Assembly: GCF_008312935.1 (NCBI RefSeq)
Contig: NZ_VSZO01000053.1
Span: 434,001 to 498,000 of the forward strand
Length of the DNA stretch: 64,000 bases
Source of the DNA: Roseiconus lacunae
Lineage (GTDB): Bacteria; Planctomycetota; Planctomycetia; Pirellulales; Pirellulaceae
Direction of reading: 5' to 3'
Shown here: piece by piece, positions 59,669 to 64,000 of the stretch
Layout of the letters: each line of letters starts with the position of its first letter
How positions within the stretch are numbered: the first letter of the stretch is position 1
Program-made: the position numbers and the translations under genes
The notes under the pieces: generated by a model
What the model saw: only the letters and a program-made list of their open reading frames with translations
Told to the model about the DNA's origin: nothing
Databases searched by the model: none

Positions 59669-61042
59669 CTAGTCACGGAAAAGTTCACGGATCCCGAAGG
59701 TGAAGAAGGTTCCGATTCCAAAGTTCGTTAGCTCTTCGTGTGGTTTGTATCGCAGGATTAAAGTGTCGCCAGGTTGCACCAGGATGTTTTGGCTGGAGTC
59801 ATTCATCGCTTGTTGAATGTCGACCATGATGTTGTAGGTTCGTCCGCAAGGTAGCTTGCGAATGATGTACAACAGCGAGGGACTAGGGCCGCCTAAGCCA
59901 GATAAGCCCCCCATGCCACCACCACCACCGTCGCTCTGGCCGGATTGCGACGTCAAGCCTGAGCCAGCGATCGCGAGTGCGCCGAGGACGTCGAGGTCGT
60001 AGTCGCGTGGTAGTAGGTATTGTCCGCCGCGGAGCAGCCCGCCGGTGTAAAAGAACTCGGTCTCCCGGGATTCGACCATCACAATGTCACCGTCTTCGAG
60101 CTCGATATCAGACGGTTGAATGACGGGCGTTTGGCCGGGCGGCATACGAAGGGGGATTCGGGTCACGATTTCATCTTCTACCATGCCTTCGGTGTAGGCA
60201 AAACAGCTAGAAGATCCTATCCCCGCGTTTGTCTCACCGAAGCAACCGGTCACGCAAGGCTGACACCTTCCGCCGGACGCCATTAGTTGGGCAATGACTT
60301 CGTTGCGGCGATCGTAAGGAATCTTAGATGTTCGAAAGATGGTAACTTCGTTCTTTTCATTCACACCGGGCAAGCCGCCGGTCGCAGTCAGAGCGTTGAG
60401 TACGTCACTCTTGTAAAACGGCAGATCGATCGAAAAGCCGGTTGACGCTTGATCGTTACGTCCGGTGATTCCGGTTCGGTCTGAACCACCATTCGCCTGC
60501 GCTCTCAGAACCAAGATGTTGTGCTCTCTTTCTTTCATGATCGAAACGATGGGAGCTTCATCGGTCGTGCGAATGATCTCTTTACTGCGGTATTGGTCGA
60601 CGATCTTGTCACGCGCTTGTTCGACTGTGAGTCCTTTGACGGACACAGGCGCTAGTAGTGGTAGATTGACGATGCCTTTGTCTTGTACCGGAATCGGAAA
60701 ACCGATCGACGGCGGCAGGGTACCTCCGCCGTTATTGAAATTGACCGGTGGTGCGGGCGGTACGCTTCCCGGATCCGAATAAGGCAAAATCCCGCGGATA
60801 TAGACGGCCAGGATATCGCCATCGTCAATGATGTATTCTTCGGGCCGTGGCCGAGCGAGCATCACGACCGGTACCGGCACGTATTCACTCCGCCGAATCC
60901 CCAGAAGTTCGTCCGGAACCCGAGTCACCGGTGTGCCCGTCATCGGAGTCAAGACAGCGGTACAGCCGGTCGACACGATGAGGAGAGTCAACGTGATCAA
61001 GGATCCGATCACGTCGGCGGTTTTTATCAATGATTTTGACAT
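59669..61042 (-). CDS. polysaccharide export outer-membrane lipoprotein (Wza-like)
   Basis: The protein has a signal peptide and lipobox (LIVSTGC). The polysaccharide export domain opens EYIIDDGDILAVYIRGI, followed by SLBB-like segments ending with VQPGDTLILRYKPHEEL. Such proteins form outer-membrane channels for capsular polysaccharide. Unusual inserts are a Cys-rich stretch (GRCQPCVTGCFGE, then SSSC) around residue 255-280 and a Gly/Ser-rich stretch (SDGGGGGMGGLSGLGG). ATG 61042 is used; another ATG lies at 61060. It follows the lipoprotein gene at 61307-62059. Confidence 0.85.
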   Translation of the reverse strand: MSKSLIKTADVIGSLITLTLLIVSTGCTAVLTPMTGTPVTRVPDELLGIRRSEYVPVPVVMLARPRPEEYIIDDGDILAVYIRGILPYSDPGSVPPAPPVNFNNGGGTLPPSIGFPIPVQDKGIVNLPLLAPVSVKGLTVEQARDKIVDQYRSKEIIRTTDEAPIVSIMKEREHNILVLRAQANGGSDRTGITGRNDQASTGFSIDLPFYKSDVLNALTATGGLPGVNEKNEVTIFRTSKIPYDRRNEVIAQLMASGGRCQPCVTGCFGETNAGIGSSSCFAYTEGMVEDEIVTRIPLRMPPGQTPVIQPSDIELEDGDIVMVESRETEFFYTGGLLRGGQYLLPRDYDLDVLGALAIAGSGLTSQSGQSDGGGGGMGGLSGLGGPSPSLLYIIRKLPCGRTYNIMVDIQQAMNDSSQNILVQPGDTLILRYKPHEELTNFGIGTFFTFGIRELFRD

Positions 61043-61306
61043 GACGGTCCTAGCATCCATGCTTAGTTGGTCAATTCAGTCGGGCGTGTGAATTTGCAGG
61101 TGACGCAACATTTCATGACGAATGATCGTTCGCGATTGTCACGTCACTGTTCTCGTAGTCGTTGCTAATGTGAAAGTTTGCGTCCTAATTTTTAGCCGCG
61201 CCGCTACATCGCACGGCGACTGTCTCTCCGAACACAAATTCGAATTAAGACAAAAAAGCTATGAGGTCGCTTTGTATCCCAACGCGTCTCACAGCGATTC
61301 TCGGGT

Positions 61307-62059
61307 CTAATTGAAGTCCATTTCCAGCGACTCCATCGTCGGTTGTCGACGCTGTCTCGTCATCGTGTTCTTCTTTTTAGTTGAGCTCAACCAGTCGGAC
61401 GGAATGTCACCGACGAAGTCCGCGATCGTTGGCTCTTTCTCGGCCGGCGGTGGTAAATCGGGCTCCGGCGCCGGTTCTGGGGCAAGCTCGGGCTCGATGA
61501 TTTCGACAGGAATTGGTTCTATATGAACTGGCGTAGAATCCGTTTGTGCACAGCAAGCTTGTACCAATTCGGGATCGATTGGCGCGAATCGCCATCGGTC
61601 TGCCCCGCAGGCAATCGCCGAAGCGTGACCCATTCGGTATCCGTTAAACCATGGCACCGGGGCCGGGTAGGTATTGGTGATGCTATAGCATGACAGGAAA
61701 GGTCGCTCGGGCGTCGGAGGTGGGCAGCCTCGGTTGCCAAGTACCGTTTCGACAAAACCAGACTTGAATCCCAAGTAGTACGCTTCGGCACAGGCGTCGC
61801 CTTCATGTCGCGATGCGTGCTTCGATTCCCAGATCAGTTTGGCTTGCTTGGTCGCTTTGCGTTTGAGAGCCGAGCGGTGGGCATAGTCTTGGTAAGGTTC
61901 GAAGGTCGAACGCACCGCTTGCTGGACATAGCAACCCGAGATCATCAGCGGCATGGCGCCGAAGATCGCCGCTTGTCCTAAGGTTCTCACTATCGTTCGC
62001 AACCGCAGACGTGACCTTCGGGGTAGCGGTGACGGTTGGCTAACAAAACGTCGGCTCAC
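61307..62059 (-). CDS. hypothetical lipoprotein, Cys-rich, Pro/Glu-rich tail
   Basis: I do not recognise this 250-aa protein. A basic N-terminus, hydrophobic stretch and lipobox-like MISGC (Cys43) indicate a lipoprotein. The middle has several conserved-looking Cys and aromatic residues (GDACAEAYYLGFKSGF, then CPPPTP and VQACCAQ). The C-terminal quarter is Pro/Glu-rich. The start is GTG at 62059 with GAGGAG seven bases upstream. It lies about 265 bp upstream of the Wza-like gene in the same direction, so a role in polysaccharide export is possible. Confidence 0.65.
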   Translation of the reverse strand: MSRRFVSQPSPLPRRSRLRLRTIVRTLGQAAIFGAMPLMISGCYVQQAVRSTFEPYQDYAHRSALKRKATKQAKLIWESKHASRHEGDACAEAYYLGFKSGFVETVLGNRGCPPPTPERPFLSCYSITNTYPAPVPWFNGYRMGHASAIACGADRWRFAPIDPELVQACCAQTDSTPVHIEPIPVEIIEPELAPEPAPEPDLPPPAEKEPTIADFVGDIPSDWLSSTKKKNTMTRQRRQPTMESLEMDFN

Positions 62060-62722
62060 AGGTACGCTCCTCGTTACCTACGTCGCTGAGTTTTTCAAAG
62101 CAGCGTTTCTCGAGGCAGCGTCTTGAAACGGATCACCCGTCGTCGCAACAACAGCATCAATACTATCGAAGCGTTGATCGAAGACGCTACCCGGTGGTTT
62201 TCCTTGGCCAATCCGTTGACCAAATAACAGGACCCACTCGCCCTATCTCATCGGCCGGAGCGACCGTCGACGGTGGTAGATCGATTTAAAGCTCAACATT
62301 GAGAGCATCCGCTACAACCCGCCCAAGGACTGTGAAGCTTTGTGCGTCGCATCGTTTGCGACGGTCCAGTCCGGCCGCCAACGGAATGGCTAGCCGTCGT
62401 AGCGAGGGAGAATAAGCCGAATGCACCCCGACGATCGTAGGATGAAAACCGACAATTGAATATAAGTCAGGGAACTGCGATCATCGCCGTCCGGACAATC
62501 GTCACGGGTTAACATAGGCGGCCGCGTTTCTGGCGAAGGTCGCGTCGTCTGTCGTAGGCTTGTCGAGGCATTTGGTTGATTACCGCTCAGGTTCCTCGGC
62601 CGACGCCGATCGCACCGAAAAGTCGCAAGTACTGCCGCAAGCGAGTTTCAGTGGGGGAGGACGTTCTATGTTAGAATCAGTGCCCCACACTCCCGCCAAC
62701 GCTCCGCTTGGGTCACCACTCG
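62060..62722. promoter_or_regulatory. 663-bp divergent gap, no gene supported
   Basis: The region lies between the minus-strand lipoprotein gene and the plus-strand PSD1 gene. The 90-aa frame at 62560-62832 is out of frame with the real gene at 62723 and has no motif. No strong hairpin or repeat was seen. Confidence 0.45.
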
Positions 62723-64000
62723 ATGTCGATCGCATTGTTGCCGTTCCCGCGAACCGCTCGCCTTGTCTGGTTTGCCTGTTTCGTGCTCGGGGCATCCATC
62801 GTCTTCGGCGCGACCGCACGTTCCAACGATAATGCCGACGCTACGGTTGATTTTGCGAAGGATGTGTATCCGATTTTGAAGCGTGCCTGTTTTGAGTGCC
62901 ACGGGAAATTGGAACAGGAGGGCGGACTGCGTCTCGATCGACGCGAGGATTTTTTTGAAGCCGGCACGGTCGAGCCCGGTGACGTTGATTCGAGTGAACT
63001 GATCCGTCGTATTGAGCTACCGGTCGGTCACGATGAAGTCATGCCTGCCGTCGGAGATCCGCTCGACGCCGAACAAATTCGAATTTTGCGATCTTGGGTT
63101 GCCGACGGGAGTCCGTGGCCGATCGATTTCAGCGAACAACTGCATTGGTCTTATGTTCGACCAGTACGTCCTGCTCTGCCGGTGGTCCGAGATTCTGCTT
63201 GGGGGAAAACACCGGTCGACCGTTTCGTGCTCCGGCGACTTGAACGTTCGGGAATCCAGCCATCGCCAAAAGCAACTGCGGAGAAACTCGTTCGCCGCGT
63301 TTACCTGGACTTGATTGGTTTACCACCGACTCCGGATCAGGTCGATGCCTATCGAATGAGTCCGACAGAGGAGCGATTGGCCGCAATCGTCGACGAACTT
63401 CTCGCGCGGCCGGAATTCGGGCAACGTTGGGCGCGGCACTGGTTGGACCTCGCACGGTATGCCGATTCGCACGGATTTCAACGTGATAATTTGCGTGATA
63501 TCTGGGCTTACCGTGATTGGGTGATTGATGCGATCAATGCGGACATGCCCTTTAATCAGTTTACGATCGAACAGATCGCCGGCGATTTGTTGCCCGATGC
63601 AAGCGAAGCACAGCGGATTGCGACGGGCTTTCATCGCTGTACACCGACCAACGTCGAAGCCGGCTCACTACCCGAGGAAACCCGGATCGAGCAAGTGCTC
63701 GACCGTGTTAACACGACGGGCGCGGTCTGGCTTGGTACGACGCTGGAGTGTTGTCAGTGCCACGATCACAAATACGATCCGTTTTCGGCGAAGGAGTATT
63801 ATCAACTGCTAGCGTTCTACAATAACACCGAGAAGGAAGCTGATCGATCGAACCCGAAAACGCCTTCATCGATCAAGTTCAATGGGCCGAGTATGCCGCT
63901 GTCGGACCCAAAAAAAGATGCGGTTCGAGACCAGATCGAGCAACAGATCACCGATCAGCGGAAGCGTCGGACCCGGCGTCTTGCGTCGATCGAAAAGTCG
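62723..64000 (+). CDS. PSC1/DUF1549 cytochrome-type protein, truncated at window end
   Basis: From ATG 62723 the frame is open to the last base (426 codons), so the gene continues beyond the window. A signal peptide spans about 1-36. A PSC1-type cytochrome c-like domain contains CFECHG (the haem CxxCH) and a VMPAVGDPLDAEQIRILRSW helix. DUF1549 begins with TPVDRFVLRRLERSGIQPSP and includes the diagnostic ECCQCHDHKYDPFS block near residue 345. Homologues usually go on to DUF1553, about 900-1000 aa in all. It is a longer relative of the gene at 122. Confidence 0.9.
   Translation, partial: MSIALLPFPRTARLVWFACFVLGASIVFGATARSNDNADATVDFAKDVYPILKRACFECHGKLEQEGGLRLDRREDFFEAGTVEPGDVDSSELIRRIELPVGHDEVMPAVGDPLDAEQIRILRSWVADGSPWPIDFSEQLHWSYVRPVRPALPVVRDSAWGKTPVDRFVLRRLERSGIQPSPKATAEKLVRRVYLDLIGLPPTPDQVDAYRMSPTEERLAAIVDELLARPEFGQRWARHWLDLARYADSHGFQRDNLRDIWAYRDWVIDAINADMPFNQFTIEQIAGDLLPDASEAQRIATGFHRCTPTNVEAGSLPEETRIEQVLDRVNTTGAVWLGTTLECCQCHDHKYDPFSAKEYYQLLAFYNNTEKEADRSNPKTPSSIKFNGPSMPLSDPKKDAVRDQIEQQITDQRKRRTRRLASIEKS

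Overview
The window looks like a chromosomal segment of a planctomycete of the Pirellulaceae/Rhodopirellula type. The evidence is a set of families typical of that phylum: two DUF1549/DUF1553 (PSD1) proteins, a DUF1501 protein, a DUF1559 protein with a type IV pilin-like N-terminus, a DUF1570 putative metalloprotease, a sulfatase with a CxAxR active site, a PEP-CTERM protein, and large multihaem cytochromes. Base composition is moderate in GC, intergenic gaps are often 200-650 bp, and many genes stand alone. No rRNA, tRNA, CRISPR array, transposase or prophage gene was found, so this reads as core and accessory chromosome rather than a mobile island.

Layout: 0.1-7.3 kb holds a PSD1/DUF1501 pair, a tiny lipoprotein, a GT39-like/TPR membrane protein and a DUF1559 pseudopilin. 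7.5-12.3 kb holds two divergent multihaem c-type cytochromes and an SGNH hydrolase. 13-24.7 kb holds central metabolism (monomeric isocitrate dehydrogenase, cofactor-independent phosphoglycerate mutase), catalase, an M13 peptidase, a sulfatase and a DUF1570 protein. 24.8-27.6 kb holds a secreted hypothetical protein and a parvulin isomerase. 28.2-33.3 kb is a signalling block: an HTH regulator, a methyltransferase resembling PhcB, a six-TM histidine kinase resembling PhcS/CqsS/LqsS, and a PhcQ-like response regulator. 33.4-42 kb holds a DUF1328-like small protein, a Pup-ligase/depupylase (PafA/Dop) homologue with an inserted membrane segment, a DUF885 protein, a half-UvrC nuclease and a GGDEF/degenerate HD-GYP protein. 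42.5-50.6 kb is a probable export operon (TolC-like protein, two HlyD-like adaptors, an M50-type membrane protein fused to an adaptor) followed by an EEP-family protein. 50.6-54.6 kb holds a PEP-CTERM protein and a three-gene operon (methyltransferase, K+ channel, C39-like protein). 55-59.4 kb holds an ABC-2 exporter and two oxidoreductases. 59.7-62 kb holds a Wza-like export lipoprotein and a partner lipoprotein. From 62.7 kb a second PSD1-type gene runs off the window.

The most notable items are the Phc-like cell-cell signalling module, preceded by a 630-bp hairpin-rich gap; the export operon, which has a zinc-metalloprotease-like membrane protein where a pump would be expected; the membrane-inserted PafA/Dop homologue; and a dispersed ~70-bp repeat family that sits mainly between convergent genes. 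All functional assignments come from reading motifs by eye. No database search was run.
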